Origin: Reticulitermes speratus
Taxonomy: Eukaryota; Arthropoda; Insecta; Blattodea; Rhinotermitidae
DNA length: 64,000 nt
Reading direction: 5' to 3'
Assembly (NCBI GenBank): GCA_021186555.1
Contig: JAJKFL010000011.1
Span: 34,914,923-34,978,922 of the forward strand
Under the pieces are notes generated by a model. The model did not search any database and was not told where the DNA came from. It saw only the letters and a list, made by a program, of their open reading frames with translations. Every line of letters begins with the position of its first letter. The first letter of the stretch is position 1. The translations under genes were made by a program, and so were the position numbers. Below are positions 41,615 to 52,331 of the stretch, piece by piece.

Positions 41615-42685
41615 CTAATTAATTGTTTCATAAACGTGTCCTGTTGCTGCGTCAACAGTCTTAGAATTCGGACTTGAATCCATAGGATTTGAGGAATCTA
41701 TCTCTGTCAGAGGAACATGTGTGTCGTAATGTTCTGACACTTCTGATCTCTTCCTCAGTTTCTTCAGTAGCTGCACCAGAATGAAGCCTCCGCCAACAAC
41801 TGTACAAACCAGAAGTACGCCATTAACAACGAAAAGCGTAGTGACTAATGAAGGGTCCACATGTTCCTCACACCTACTGCAACCTGCAGATCCTGTAGTT
41901 GTGCTGTCAGTGACAACTGGTGTCCGCATGCTTCGGTTGTCCCTGTCAGGAAGCACTGTAGATGTAACTGCTCGTATGTCAGGGCAAACGTGTCCTATCT
42001 CTTCGCATCTGTCGTCTGACAAGTGGTTTGCGAACGCACAAGGCAGTGTCAGTCTGTGTTGCCCTTCACATGCCCACGGATTCCCAGTAAGATCTATACA
42101 AGTTCTGGGATGATTTAACCATATCGCTGATGCAGCTGCATCCACAGAATATATACAATTTGAACTTATATTGAGGTACTCAAGCTCGAACGTTGGAGTG
42201 GAAGTGTCAGAATTTCTGCTCATTGGGAAGTATAATTCGAAGTCGAAAGACCGTATCTTGTTTTGAGCCAGGTTGAGGTGTTTCAGTTTGGACACTTGGT
42301 GACTCTGTGGGTTTGTACTGGTTAAAGTGTGCTGAAATACAAGTGGATTCAGCTCCTCGATGTTGTTATTCGAAAGGTCCAGGTCCTCCAGTTGTTCCAG
42401 TCCGCGAAATGATGAGTTGCTGATCTCTGATATGTTGTTCGCGGAAAGGTACAGACTCCGCAAGTTCGTGCAGTCAGTGAAGAGACCTGATCCAAGACTT
42501 TGTAACATGTTCCCCGAGAGATTGAGCGTTTGCAGTTGCCCTTGCTTCTTGAATACAGAGTCGTCAAGGTGTCGTAACCTGTTTCCCGATATGTCCAAAT
42601 AAGTGAGCTGACTGCAGCGCACGCATGCTTTGGGATACAGTACAATTTGTGCAGTCAGACACAACAACACTGTCACCACGATCAT
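41615..42685 (-). CDS. LRR receptor B1, short form (356 aa)
   Basis: A compact member: signal peptide (MIVVTVLLCLTAQIVLYP) runs almost directly into only about six LRRs. The LRRNT is reduced to CVRC, and the LRRCT has lost its NCDC...WRELKHK segment (NPWACEGQHRLTLPC remains). The stalk, transmembrane helix (about 284-307) and tail (KKLRKRSEV, ending GHVYETIN) are close to B2. The start at 42683-42685 is the only ATG placed before a signal-like peptide; the frame continues upstream only from non-ATG codons. The deletion leaves the frame open, so it may be expressed, but with impaired disulphide caps. The last LRRs are near-identical in DNA to A2. Confidence 0.8.
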   Translation of the reverse strand: MIVVTVLLCLTAQIVLYPKACVRCSQLTYLDISGNRLRHLDDSVFKKQGQLQTLNLSGNMLQSLGSGLFTDCTNLRSLYLSANNISEISNSSFRGLEQLEDLDLSNNNIEELNPLVFQHTLTSTNPQSHQVSKLKHLNLAQNKIRSFDFELYFPMSRNSDTSTPTFELEYLNISSNCIYSVDAAASAIWLNHPRTCIDLTGNPWACEGQHRLTLPCAFANHLSDDRCEEIGHVCPDIRAVTSTVLPDRDNRSMRTPVVTDSTTTGSAGCSRCEEHVDPSLVTTLFVVNGVLLVCTVVGGGFILVQLLKKLRKRSEVSEHYDTHVPLTEIDSSNPMDSSPNSKTVDAATGHVYETIN

Positions 42686-43138
42686 AATGGCCCACACTCT
42701 TTTCTCTTGACTACTTTCAAGACTGTCTTTATCGGCTTTATATGCCAACTGCAAATTGGATTTCCTCTCGTGCTCAATATCAGCCGTTGATAAAGCAGTT
42801 TCGGGTGCGGCTGTCGGTTGTGTTCCACCCGAGGATCTGGTCTTGCGTCACGAACAGACACCGAATCTCGTCACAGTGCGTTCAGCCGAAGTGTTCAGCT
42901 GCTTGTGAACAGCAGACTGGCGGAATTTGTAGATCTTGAGTGTCTAATGAGTAGATAACAGCTTTCAGCTTCGGAATGAAGGTGGGGCCATAATCGGGAG
43001 ACATTCCGCCTTCAGTAATATTCTCCGGCCATATCTGTATTAAGAAATTGATAAAAACAGCGAGGCAACATATATTTTCGTATCGTCTTCTACGTGTATT
43101 TAGCGAATTCAACATCTCATTTTCCTCATATAAGGACC
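42686..43138. other. B1 5' flank
   Basis: Does not resemble the 5' flanks of the other LRR genes. No promoter motif or repeat is recognised. Confidence 0.45.
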
Positions 43139-43385
43139 GGTGTTTCGAACGTATAATTATACTCGTATATTTATGTGTTCCGAACATATAATTATACTGG
43201 AATAATTACGTGTTAATAATGTATAATTATGCGTTTCAAACGTATGTTTTGAACAGATAATTGTACTCGTACAAGTATGTGTTTCGAACACATAATTGTA
43301 CTCGTATAATTATGTGTTTTGAACGTATAATTATATTCGTATATATTTGTGTAATTTATGTGTTTCGAACACATAATGGTATAAT
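43139..43385. repeat. Degenerate AT-rich tandem repeat
   Basis: Variants of GTTTCGAACGTATAATTATACTCG recur about seven times with spacing near 40 bp and many differences. Confidence 0.7.
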
Positions 43386-43439
43386 TTCTAATCGCTCCAT
43401 ATGAATTCCGGTCCATCCCGGATAATGGTGTCTGGGCGC

Positions 43440-44292
43440 AGCCCTTCCTACCTGCAGTTACGTTTCCAGGACCTGCACACCAACAGTGCAGTTCAGTTGC
43501 AGTCCTTCCTACCTGCAGTTACGTTTCCAGGACCTGCACACCAACAGTGCAGTTCAGTTGCAGTCCTTCCTACCTGCAGTTACGTTTCCAGGACCTGCAC
43601 ACCAACAGTGCAGTTCAGTTGCAGTCCTTCCTACCTGCAGTTACGTTTCCAGGACCTGCACACCAACAGTGCAGTTCAGTTGCAGTCCTTCCTACCTGCA
43701 GTTACGTTTCCAGGACCTGCACACCAACAGTGCAGTTCAGTTGCAGTCCTTCCTACCTGCAGTTACGTTTCCAGGAACTGCACACCAACAGTGCAGTTCA
43801 GTTGCAGTCCTTCCTACCTGCAGTTACGTTTCCAGGACCTGCACACCAACAGTGCAGTTCAGTTGCAGCCCTTCCTACCTGCAGTTACGTTTCCAGGACC
43901 TGCACACCAACAGTGCAGTTCAGTTGCAGCCCTTCCTACCTGCAGTTACGTTTCCAGGACCTGCACACCAACAGTGCAGTTCAGTTGCAGCCCTTCCTAC
44001 CTGCAGTTACGTTTCCCTGACCTGCACACCAACAGTGCAGTTCAGTTGCAGCCCTTCCTACCTGCAGTTACGTTTCCAGGACCTGCACACCAACAGTGCA
44101 GTTCAGTTGCAGCCCTTCCTACCTGCAGTTACGTTTCCAGGACCTGCACACCAACAGTGCAGTTCAGTTGCAGCCCTTCCAACCTGCAGTTACGTTTCCA
44201 GGACCTGCACACCATCAGTGCAGTTCAGTTGCAGCCCTTCCTACCTGCAGTTACGTTTCCAGGACCTGCACACCATCAGTGCAGTTCAGTTG
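43440..44292. repeat. 61-bp minisatellite, about 14 copies
   Basis: The unit containing CCTTCCTACCTGCAGTTACG and GGACCTGCACACCAACAGTG recurs every 61 bp. Early units have CAGTCC and later ones CAGCCC, so the array has a boundary near 43865. Because 61 is not a multiple of three, all three plus frames stay open for hundreds of bases; this is not evidence of a protein. Confidence 0.97.
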
Positions 44293-44457
44293 TCCTTTTC
44301 CGCCCCGTCTGGGAACTAAAGAACTTTCTAAATGTACATGTAGGCTGACCTTTTCAAGATACTGCATTTTGAATAGATTTTTCATTATAATTCCTTCTTT
44401 TTTCCCCTTTCTTTTCGTCAAAGATTATTCCGAATGTATTCTAAATTTAGCGAGAAA
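44293..44457. other. Unassigned DNA and left target duplication
   Basis: No gene recognised. Ends in AAATTTAGCGAGAAA (44443-44457), the left duplication of the next element. Confidence 0.5.
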
Positions 44458-44572
44458 TGCATAGACCGAAACATATGTAGGGGAAATCTGTAAGACTATT
44501 AAAGTTGAAGGTGAAAATGCATTTAGTTGGTTAATAGACAGTGAATTGAAAATGCACGGTGAAAGTAATATA
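44458..44572 (+). mobile_element. Penelope-like 3' fragment with 15-bp TSD
   Basis: Bounded by AAATTTAGCGAGAAA at 44443-44457 and 44573-44587. Begins within hammerhead stem II (ACCGAAACATATGTAGGGG) and ends ATGCACGGTGAAAGTAATAT, as in the elements at 24752 and 55033. 5' truncation with a long target duplication is typical of target-primed insertion. Confidence 0.75.
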
Positions 44573-44587
44573 AAATTTAGCGAGAAA

Positions 44588-44999
44588 CTTTTATTTCAGT
44601 CACACACTTAAATGCACTAATTTTACGTTGCAGCCTACTTTACGTAAGTCAGTAAAATTAAGTGAAACCATTAAAAACTTACCAAAGTCTCCGCTAGGCT
44701 GTACGTCTGTCTAATTCAGATACAGAAACATAAAATTCCGACTGTTGCCTTTTATGCGCGTGGAACTTTGTCTTTCACGTAAAAGGGTAAAGACAGACAG
44801 ATGGCATTTGAAATCTCAGCGCAAAGTATAATATTTACACCAAACAGTGAGGTGGCATTAACATGAAAAACATCCCGTAAAGAGCATCCTCGTAATTTGC
44901 ACTCTTTGTAAAACATAAATATGTTTTTGAAGTATTGTCTAGAAAGTTACCAACATTAATGCACCATTTAATACTTAAAAGGTAAATCAATCCAATTAC
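44588..44999. other. Unassigned DNA
   Basis: No recognisable gene, RNA or repeat. Confidence 0.45.
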
Positions 45000-45292
45000 A
45001 GGCCTTGGCAGCCCCTTAGAGCTCCAGGAGGTCGAGGCTCCCAGGTTTTTAGACAATCGGCACATAAAGGTGGTAAGGTTGTCAGCCCTACGCACCAGCC
45101 GCCTTTACCCCCCAGGAAATATTCCTGGTACTCATTTCTGTTAGAGGCTGAGTCGACCCCAGGGCCATAGTGCGACCGAAACGGTTATGTCAGTGAAAAA
45201 TTCCCAATGACACCATCGGGAATCGAACCCGCGACGTTCCGGTTTGTAGCGCAGTGCCTCAACCAACTGCGCCACCGCGTGCCGCATTTAAT
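45000..45292 (-). mobile_element. SINE family 3 (tRNA-derived), minus strand
   Basis: Minus strand begins with a tRNA-like head, GGTGGCGCAGTTGGTTGAGG (A box) and GCGGGTTCGATTCCCG (B box), followed by a body with GGCCCTGGGGTCGACTCAGC and AAAACCTGGGAGCCTCGACC. Different body from families 1 and 2. No second copy in the window. Confidence 0.7.
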
Positions 45293-46466
45293 ATTTAGCT
45301 CAATAAAAATGCACGATACAAACAACGATGTGATGTTTATGCTTTTGAAGTATTGGAGGGTGGCTTGGACGGGGAATGTAGAACGCGTGGGTAGGATAAG
45401 GATGGATAAGGAAAGCTGACTGGAAAAGAAAACTTGGGAGAACTAGATGTGGATGATAGGGAGAACTAAAAGTGGGATTTAAAATTGAAGTGAATTACTG
45501 TGATCCAGGCTATCGTCCTGCGAAGGTGACTGTGCAGTTCCATCTTCCATAAAAGGTGCTAAATTTAGAGCCACTGTTAACACCTGAAGGATTCTGCTCT
45601 GTATACTTCAGGGATTTAAAATCAATGTTTATGTTGAACATACATAATATACCGTCTATCTCGGTTATAACGTCAAAAGGGGACTAAATATTGTGTGTCG
45701 TTATAAACGAGTGTCGTTATAAACGAGTACTGTAATTTTATGGTTAGCAGTGAGGAATTAATTGGTACCACAGAATATCTGACGCTATAGACGAGGTGTC
45801 GTATAAACAGATGTCGTTATAACCGAGCAGAATAATGTTATGGTTAACAGTGAGGAATTAATTCATACCACAGAATGTCTGACGCTATAGACGAGGTGTC
45901 GTGTAAACCGATGTCGTTATAACCGGGTTCGACTGTATTGTGTGCATGAAAATTGCTTGTAGTCAGACTTAACATCCATAGTTACATTTAAACTACAAGA
46001 AAATTTAGTGACACACTTATATTGCATTTCCTTAAAACACTTCGCTACCATCAAAGACCGGTAATAAATGAACAAGAATATAACAGCTGCATTAAGCAGT
46101 GTGGTGGTTTTCTTCAAATGTCCACCATGAAGAAGATACACCAGACGACACAGAGCATGCGCACAGCACACACAGAAAGAAGTGTTCTTGTAACAGATAA
46201 AATTAATTCAGAATATTTTATAGAACGTATCATGACGTAGAAATGTTTAAACAAACACCATTAAAGCACAATCACAAATTGTATAACATCAGCTGTTTTT
46301 TCACTACACCACCATGTTTCGCCTAATCAAATAACCATCATCAGGAAGGCACACAAGTTTATGTGTGATTTTATTAAGGCCCGTGCATATCGTACCTACA
46401 AGATATACATTGTTTACAAAATAAAATTAATTATAATACATCTACTACTTTCGAATCACGAACTTC
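45293..46466. repeat. I1-like 3' flank of B4
   Basis: Homologous to the stretches just 3' of the class B fragment (2750-4100) and of B3 (33700-35290): an old non-LTR end (about 45340-45620), the GAACATACATAATATA site interrupted by a MITE, and a decayed hammerhead-like motif at 46308-46350. No gene supported. Confidence 0.65.
45652..45935. mobile_element. TA-flanked MITE (mariner/pogo-like)
   Basis: Imperfect terminal inverted repeats CCGTCTATCTCGGTTATAAC and, from the right end, CAGTCGAACCCGGTTATAAC, flanked by TA on both sides. Inside, a unit of about 120 bp with GTCGTTATAAACGAG-like words occurs twice. The paralogous empty site GAATATATTGTGTACAGG (about 3264) has a single TA. TA target and terminal repeats fit Tc1/mariner/pogo transposons; no coding capacity. 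Confidence 0.8.
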
Positions 46467-48583
46467 CTACGTAACTGTTTCATAAATACGTTCTGTTTCA
46501 CAGTCACTCTTTGAGTCCAACTCTGTCAACGATCTAGTTAGAAATTGCTCGTATGATGATCCTGGTGAGTAGACGTCATTGTTTTGGGGAGTATTCGGAG
46601 TACTCGAGCTGTCCCTCAGTCTCTTTACGAGTACAACCAAAATCATACCGCCAGCAATAAGAGTGCAACCCGACAGTACACCAATCACAGCTATCATTGT
46701 CATTTGGGAAGGGCTTCTGCCCTGCGTGTAGTCGTTCATTTCGGAAGTGCTTCCGCCCTGCGTGTAGTCGTTCATTAAGGAAGGGCTTCCGCCCTGCGTG
46801 TAGTCGTTCATTTCGGAAGGGCTTCCGCCTCGCCTGTAGTCGTTCATTTGGGAAGGACTTCCGCCTCGCCTGTAGTCAGTAGTGTTGAGGTTATCAGAAA
46901 TATTATAACACGGTCTTCCTATCACGTCCCATGTACTTCCGTTGAAGGGTTCTGGAGACTCACAGTGCAGGGTCAGTTTGTGTTTCAATTCCCGCCATGC
47001 TTCACCTAAACCAGAACAGTCACAATTCCACGGATTCTGTGTAAGGGTTGCATTCACTCTGGGCTGTTTTAACCAGTTCACAGTAATGTCGTTAAGAGAG
47101 ACCAAACGATTTGACGTTAAATCAAGAAATTCGAGTTCACGCCTTGAGGCTGAAGAGTCGTTCTTATCGCTTGGCTGTTGTTGCAGGTTGAAAGATTGGA
47201 TAGCATTTTTAGCCAGGTTTACGTATTTTGGTGCGGACACCCAGTAATATTGTTTACTTGTGTCGGCTGAGAAGGTTTTAAATACACGTAGATTGATTTC
47301 CGTAATGTTGTTATTTGAGAGATCCAGTTGATGTAGTTGTTCCAGTGCTTGGAATGTCGTACTGTCAACATCTGAAATGTTGTTCACAGCCAGATACAGG
47401 TTCGTAAGGTTTCTGCACTCGCTAAAGTATTTCGGTTTGATATGCTCTAATCTGTTGTCAGAAAGTATGAGTGTTTGCAACTGATGTTGCATAGTAAATG
47501 CTGAACTGTCAACTGCACTTATTCTGTTTCCTGATAAGTCTAAATGACGTAACTTCGTCTGGTTTACAAAAGCTGATGACTTAATGTAAGTAATATTGTT
47601 CTTAGCCAACGACAGCCATGTCAGATTCCCGTTGTAGTACAACGTGTGTGGTTTTATTGAAGTAATATTGTTTTGTGTCATGTCTAAATGACTTATTTCA
47701 GTCTGGTTTCGAAATCTGTTCTCGATATCTGCAATATTGTTGTTGGCCACTGACAGCCACTGTAGATACCAGTTGTACTGAAATGTATCTGGATCTATTT
47801 TTGTTACATTGTTGTCTGATATATCTAAGTTGTGGAGTGCCCTCTGATTTTGAAGAGTTGATTTATGGATGACGCTAATATTGTTGCTGGCAAACGACAG
47901 CCATATTAGACGTCTGTTGAAATTAAATGTGTCAGGAAGTATTGAGTCGATTCTGTTTCCTGATATGTCTAAATGATTGAGTCTGTCCTGATGTTTAAAA
48001 GTTGGTGGCTCAATGTGAGTAATCATGTTATTGGCCAAAGATAACCACACTAGATTCCTGTTATAATTAAATGTGTCTGGGTCCAGAGAAATGATTTTAT
48101 TTCCTGATATGTCTAAGTGACAGAGTTTGGTCTGGTTTTGGAAAGTTGACTGTTCAATATGAGAGATATTGTTGCAGCATAATAATAACCACCACAGATC
48201 ACGGTTCTCACGAAATGTGTGACGATGAACTGTAGATATATTGTTAGTGGACAGGTTCAAATACCATATGTGCGAAAAACTCTTCAGAGCACCTTCGTAG
48301 ATGTTCACAATATTCAAACCAGACATGTTAATATACAACAGCGATGAGCTGTTGCATCTCGAAAAGCTGTCTTCATTCAGCACTGTCTGTCCATTGCCGT
48401 CAGATTCCTTCAAGCACTGTTTAAACGTCTCTCTCCCGTATCTGTTTCTTCAATCAGCTGTTGTGGGCATAATGGTGGTGCCCCCACGTCGCACTTGCAC
48501 ACACTTGGACATAAACTGTCACCTACTGCAGACTGCTGTCCAGTCACGAACACTAACAAACACACAAACACCACATCCAACAT
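46467..48583 (-). CDS. LRR receptor B4, one-base frameshift (about 704 aa if joined)
   Basis: From ATG 48583: a signal peptide (MLDVVFVCLLVFVTGQ) and LRRNT (CPSVCKCDVGAPPLC), open for 57 codons to a TGA at 48410-48412. The remainder continues in another frame from 48413 to the stop at 46467 with about 17 LRRs, LRRCT (NPWNCDCSGLGEAWRELKHK), a stalk of five tandem 12-residue NDYTQGGSPS-type repeats, a transmembrane helix and a tail ending ERIYETVT. Paralogue alignment places a missing base at about 48413. This is either a real disabling mutation or a sequencing error; the otherwise fully open 648-codon frame favours a recent or artefactual lesion. Most diverged member in sequence. The 5' flank is not of the A or B2 type. 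Confidence 0.85.
46705..46885 (-). repeat. 36-bp coding repeat in the B4 stalk
   Basis: Five units, seen on the plus strand as TAGTCGTTCATTTCGGAAGG recurring every 36 bp, encode the 12-residue juxtamembrane repeat. B3 and the fragment at 4102 have the motif (NGSPSQM) only once. Confidence 0.92.
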
Positions 48584-49034
48584 GGCGCCACTCTCGTTTC
48601 ACTGCATGATACAAACTGCCATGTTATTATCAGACTGTTAATTCGGTTTGTTTGATATGTTCTGTATCAGTAATCACGTGACTGTGTGATTACTGGGCAC
48701 CGTGTCTGTTGTTTTCCTTGAGACACGAAGGCACTGCTTCGAACTTTTGTGTGCACAATGTCTTCAGTATGTCATAAGTTTAGGCTTGTGGTTATGGTTA
48801 TGAATTATGGTCTGCTTGGAAGTCATGCTGTGTGACTCGTAACAACATATCCAGACGTTTCGGAAGTACATAACACCTTCATCTTGAAGGGTGTTGGGTC
48901 CTAGAAGAGGGAACTACCAAATCTTGAAGAAGATGCTACGTTCTTTCGAAACGTCGGGATATGTTAAATTGTCCGCTGTATAACATATCCGGAAGACGAT
49001 AATGCTTAACGTCGGTGCTGTGGAAACCTTAATA
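48584..49034. other. B4 5' flank with a 125-bp inverted repeat
   Basis: No gene. From 48841 to 48967 the outer words AACATATCCAGACGTTTCG and CGAAACGTCGGGATATGTT form an imperfect inverted repeat, probably a foldback remnant of a retroelement end. Confidence 0.5.
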
Positions 49035-49305
49035 CCGTGTTACTTCGAATTTAAGACGCCCTCTAATTTAAGACGCACCGCAATTTTAAAAAAGGAATCT
49101 TCAGGGAAATCAATTTTGCAAGCAAATTCATTTCACTGTCCGAAAAATTTACTGCTATTTTAACGAGGCCACTTGTTCTTCGGTGAAAATGGTGTTTTCG
49201 AGACTGTCGAAGAGTGGAAAACAATGCCTCGGATTTAAGACGCACCCTAATTTTCATTTCGGAAAAATGTGAAAAAGGATGCGTCTTAAATTCGAAGTAA
49301 TACGG
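49035..49305. mobile_element. TA-flanked MITE with 27-bp inverted ends
   Basis: CCGTGTTACTTCGAATTTAA at left and, on the other strand from the right end, CCGTATTACTTCGAATTTAA, both continuing into GACGC, with TA at 49033-49034 and 49306-49307. 271 bp, no coding capacity. Internal GGATTTAAGACGCACC repeats the terminal motif. Tc1/mariner-like by target and ends. Confidence 0.8.
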
Positions 49306-49427
49306 TATATACCTTCCATACGGGGAAGGAAGGTGCAGTTGTCGGTCGTGGAATTTATATGTGACGGTTAAGAGTAGTACAGAATGTAATGTATGTTATA
49401 ATTTCCGGATTAAGTTTGTTTCACACG

Positions 49428-50168
49428 GTGCCACAGCCGACAAGACCCAACACGAAGGTTGTGTGACACGGTGCCACAACCCACAAGACCCAACACGAAG
49501 GTTGTGTGACACGGTGCCACAACCCACAAGACCCAACATGAAGGTTGTGTGACACGGTGCCACAACCCACAAGACCCAACATGAAGGTTGTGTGACACGG
49601 TGCCACATCCCACAAGACCCAACATGAAGGTTGTGTGACACGGTGCTACAGCCCACAAGACCCAACATGAAGGTTGTGTGACACGGTGCCACAGCCCACA
49701 AGACCCAACATGAAGGTTGTGTGACACGGTGCTACAGCCCACAAGACCCAACATGAAGGTTGTGTGACACGGTGCCACAGCCCACAAGACCCAACATGAA
49801 GGTTGTGTGACACGGTGCTACAGCCCACAAGACCCAACATGAAGGTTGTGTGACACGGTGCCACAGCCCACAAGACCCAACATGAAGGTTGTGTGACACA
49901 GCCCACAAGACCCAACATGAAGTTTGTGTGGCACGGTACCACAGCCCACAAGACCCAACATGAAGGTTGTGTGACACGGTACCACAGCCCACAAGACCCA
50001 ACATGAAGATTGTGTGACACGGTGCCACAGCCCACAAGACCCAACATGAAGTTTGTGTGACACGGTGCCACAGCCCACAAGATCCAACATGAAGGTTGTG
50101 TGCTACAGCCCACAAGACCCAACATGAAGGTTGTGTGACACGGTGCTACAGCCCACAAGACCCAACAA
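49428..50168. repeat. 43-bp minisatellite, about 17 copies
   Basis: Unit CACGGTGCCACAGCCCACAA plus GACCCAACATGAAGGTTGTG with a 43-bp period; a few units are internally shortened (49896, 50100). The minus frames stay open because 43 is not a multiple of three; not a protein. Confidence 0.97.
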
Positions 50169-50429
50169 ACCTCAGTGAACTGGATATCCGGAAGGGCAGA
50201 TCCCAATTCGCTGACGATCGTACCAAACTTCATGTTATTGTCGTCAGTGCATTCGAAGCCGCCACTTTCTGACTCTAACACTACTCCTCCACAACCTGAC
50301 GGCATTGAAGCCGCCGTGGGTCAAGGGAGCCTAACCGTAGCGAATAGTAAAATTTGTTGTGGGTTCTTTCGGACTGAGAGAAAGTAGTACTCATGTTACG
50401 AGATGTGGGTGTAAAATGGGAGTAGATAT
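50169..50429. other. Unassigned DNA
   Basis: No gene or repeat recognised. Confidence 0.4.
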
Positions 50430-50625
50430 ATAGCTGCAGTCATTAACCTCGGCACTAGATGGACGTCAGTGGTTCATTTCACGCCCCGGCCGTTTTGCCC
50501 CTGGAAAGAATAGGGAAGTGGGTGATACCCACAGTCGATCTCTTGGCCCTACAGAGATTCCAACCCCGGACCGTCTAGCCTGTAGTCTAGTCGCTATACC
50601 CACTGAGCTACTTCGGCTCCCTATA
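50430..50625 (-). mobile_element. SINE family 2, minus strand
   Basis: Minus strand: tRNA-like head GTAGCTCAGTGGGTATAGCG and B-box region GTCCGGGGTTGGAATCTC, then the body CCAAGAGATCGA, CGGCCGGGGCGTGAAATG, TAGTGCCGAGGTTAA. Defines the 5' head of family 2. Confidence 0.8.
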
Positions 50626-52331
50626 TGGGTGCAACTTCACTAGTAATTATGGGGGCCCCCCGGGTTATCTAAGCCAGTGATGTGCTTTCATTTCCTAGCG
50701 GACCGTCATGTGTAGCACAGACATGGTTGTACAGTTTGTTGTACAGTTGTTATGTGCTGTTTTTCTGCCGGTACAGCAATTTCCAGAAGATGAAAGAACT
50801 GCGAAAGGGCGTGAAAAGATGTGTTGGAGCCGATGTCTGATGATTTTCTTGCAGTGGTTCCTGCTTTAAACGGAGGTCTGTCAGTTTCATTGACATTATC
50901 AGTAATGCAGGCACCACTGCCAGGCTCTCCATTCATGTGCTCGGAATAATCTGTGGGGATTTTTACTGATTTGTGTCGTATTCATTTCGTACATTACTTA
51001 CAGTACCAACAGCTTCTGGTGGGATCTTCGCTCTTCTGGATGTTACGCAACGTAGATTAGTAGTGAGATACCGACGTTTCGGGACAAAGTATCGGTAACA
51101 TCTCCAAGGGTCAAGCAGTCTTCTTGGGCTGCAGCCCCACCCCCCAGTGGGAATTTAAAAGAGCCCAACAATTTTTTTTGACACAGTGATGTGAATCTTT
51201 TTATGTGATTTGTCCTTGAACCAAAATCGGCAAAGAAAATCGGCGGACGACTAGTATATTGGAATTTTAAAAAATAAAATAAAAAATGTAGGTTGTCTTA
51301 GATGAATTTTTTTTAAACACCAAGAATATTAGACCGTCTGATTTAAATCAGGTGAGTCATGGAATATGTAGTTTATTTGTATGTATATAAATGATATGCA
51401 ACCTCACGGTCAGCACCCCCCCCCCCCCCCCAAATGAAACATTCTGGACGCACACCTGTCTCCAATCACATTTGTAGTGTATAACTTCCCAGATCATTAA
51501 TGCTCAATAAAACTGCTACTAAATTCATGTACTGCCTGCCTTCTGACATGTACTTAGAAACGGGGGTTCTGTCCTCCCACAAACCCTTTAAAGCCACGTG
51601 CTAATGATGTGTACCGTGTACAGTCTGCTGTAACATTCAGAAACTCTACATGTTTCCCATACAGTTTGTTTGTTTGTTTGTTTGCTAGTTTTGCACAATT
51701 ACTAGAATATTGATGGGTTGGTGTTTGTAATGGAGACTGTTTGCTGTTAGGTATATACTGAATTTTTTTATTATTTTGACACATGGCAGTCTTCAGGTGG
51801 TCAGTAGTATCTGACTCAAAATGGGGGAAGGCAGCACTGTCAAGTAGTGTGCAGGGTTGCAGTACATGGGTCCCCCATTTTTGGAGTAGACCCATAATAT
51901 CTAATGTATCTTATAGTAACACACTCACGTCTTTGTTGGTCTTCTTTTTTTAATTACAAGCTGCTTTTGCTTACCCCTCATCCCCCTGTTTATTTATCAC
52001 TGGTTTATTGCATGACATCATTAGCAGCTCTGATTATACCATATTAAGTGATAATTCGTGAAAATGGAACTGGGTAAGATGTGGAAGCAAAGGTGGTTTA
52101 AATGTATCACAATATATCTGGCTGTGTGGTCGTTGTATTTAAGGTTCTGTGTCAAACATGTTTGGTGTGTGAATTCTTACATTGCTGTGTCCACATTGTC
52201 AGTGCAGGAGTGTGCATAGGTGGGGCCCCCAAAATTTATTTTTGCATTTGGACCAGAAATACCTTAAACAAGCTGTGTGTAGCAGGAGGCAGTCAAGGTG
52301 TAGTTTCAGGTATTGTACCTGCATTTTACTG
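50626..52331. other. Unassigned DNA
   Basis: About 1.7 kb with a C-tract (51415-51431), a (GTTT)n run (51667-51683) and no supported gene. Short open frames on both strands lack family resemblance. Could be intronic if the exon candidate at 52332 is real. Confidence 0.4.

Noticed and set aside
43401-44464. Long overlapping open frames in all plus-strand phases
   Set aside because: They are produced by the 61-bp minisatellite; the period is not a multiple of three, so the same units are read in each frame in turn. No start context or domain.
49063-49257. Minus-strand frame within the MITE
   Set aside because: Lies wholly inside a 271-bp non-autonomous element and resembles no transposase.
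49396-50305. Several Cys/His-rich open frames on the minus strand
   Set aside because: Artefact of the 43-bp minisatellite read through rotating frames.
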